Below are positions 63,659-64,000 of a DNA stretch of 64,000 nucleotides, one piece after another. The DNA is from Polynucleobacter sp. (GTDB taxonomy: Bacteria > Pseudomonadota > Gammaproteobacteria > Burkholderiales > Burkholderiaceae): positions 496,001 through 560,000 of the forward strand of contig NZ_JAUXZY010000004.1 of assembly GCF_030693775.1 (NCBI RefSeq), given 5' to 3'. Positions within the stretch are counted from its first letter, which is position 1. Each line of letters opens with the position of its first letter. Below the pieces are notes generated by a model. The model was not told where the DNA came from. It ran no database searches and worked only from the letters and a program-made list of their open reading frames with translations. The position numbers were made by a program, and so were the translations under genes.

Positions 63659-64000
63659 ATTTCTGCAGGCGACTATTTAATTTGGTTGGATATGGAAATG
63701 TCTGGATTAAAGCCAGACAGTGATCGTATTCTGGAGATTGCGATCATCATCACCGATGGCAATCTCAATACCATTGCCACGGCCCCAGTTTGGGTGGTTC
63801 ATCAAGATGAAGCGATTCTGGATGGCATGGATGCATGGAATAAAGGCACTCACGGTAAATCAGGTCTGATTGATCGGGTGAAGGCCTCAACTCTGAATGA
63901 AGAGGATGTAGAGCAGGCCTGTATTGCTTTTTTAAAGCAGTATGTTAAGGCCGGCATTTCACCGATGTGTGGCAATTCCATTTGCCAAGACCGTCGCTTT
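63659..64000 (+). CDS. orn: Oligoribonuclease, 5' part, cut by window end
   Basis: 114 codons to the window edge. The product reads [20 protein letters not shown] with DEDDh Asp and Glu in LDMEM, then [17 protein letters not shown], and [12 protein letters not shown] at the edge. Orn degrades 2-5 nt RNA and c-di-GMP linear products. No ATG, GTG or TTG occurs in frame between the in-frame stop TGA at 63623 and this fold, apart from TTG/ATG within WLDMEM that would remove catalytic residues. The AUU at 63659, with GAGAG at 63648-63652 (6 bases ahead), is the best start; AUU at 63656 is the alternative. Confidence 0.87.
   Translation, partial: MSAGDYLIWLDMEMSGLKPDSDRILEIAIIITDGNLNTIATAPVWVVHQDEAILDGMDAWNKGTHGKSGLIDRVKASTLNEEDVEQACIAFLKQYVKAGISPMCGNSICQDRRF

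Overview
The window reads as a stretch of chromosome from a betaproteobacterium of the Burkholderiaceae, most likely a Polynucleobacter-type freshwater bacterium. Supporting signs are a one-piece tmRNA with tag ANDERYALAA, the ompA-gyrA-serC-pheA-hisC-tyrA-aroA-cmk-rpsA-ihfB-lapB order, short intergenic gaps, many 1-8 nt start/stop overlaps and moderate GC. The genus is inferred from gene content and order, not from a database search.

Layout. 1-740: a 23-nt copy of a tRNA 3' end (tRNA-Phe-like) with its terminator, followed by a brnT-brnA toxin-antitoxin pair under a near-perfect palindromic operator. 772-8541: a catabolic cluster in two divergent arms: a TAXI-type TRAP transporter, a DapA-family lyase and a D-2-hydroxyacid dehydrogenase on the minus strand, and an IlvD/Edd dehydratase plus a 3-hydroxyacyl-CoA-dehydrogenase-like enzyme on the plus strand. 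Together they look like uptake and breakdown of a sugar acid or similar hydroxy acid. 8604-17511: mixed housekeeping and stress genes: cytochrome b561 and cytochrome c', a site-2 protease, two very small ORFs, an extradiol dioxygenase, a fluoride channel, a two-gene chromate transporter, TrhO, a DsbA/FrnE-like protein, a methyltransferase and a GNAT enzyme. 17765-26144: a Fur-marked iron and heme acquisition locus (futA-like binding protein, hemP, tonB-like, TonB-dependent receptor, hmuSTUV).

26234-30512: htpX, then an AT-rich accessory segment next to ssrA (tmRNA). It carries a DEDDh exonuclease, a metallophosphoesterase, a broken small ORF, a NYN-domain ribonuclease-like protein and an apparent integrase remnant with three TGATACCCCCA repeats: a decayed ssrA-integrated island. 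30569-32610: gph, ubiG and an OmpA-family protein. 32769-50284: a long plus-strand run: gyrA, serC, aromatic amino acid and histidine genes, cmk, rpsA, ihfB, lapB, then ugd, hldE kinase domain, hldD, a ComEA-like helix-hairpin-helix protein and cysM. This couples shikimate-pathway synthesis, translation and envelope LPS precursor supply.

50281-64000: mltB, an acetoin-utilisation/histone-deacetylase-like amidohydrolase, etfBA, a small membrane protein and a META-domain lipoprotein; the rpsP-rimM-trmD-rplS ribosomal operon; a CoA-pyrophosphatase Nudix protein with a CobD/CbiB-like membrane protein; rsgA and an M48 peptidase; a SnoaL-like protein with an FAD amine oxidase; and the 5' part of orn cut by the window edge. 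The orn reading frame has no ATG, GTG or TTG at a workable position and appears to start at AUU. No CRISPR array, complete prophage, intact integrase, insertion sequence or rRNA was seen.
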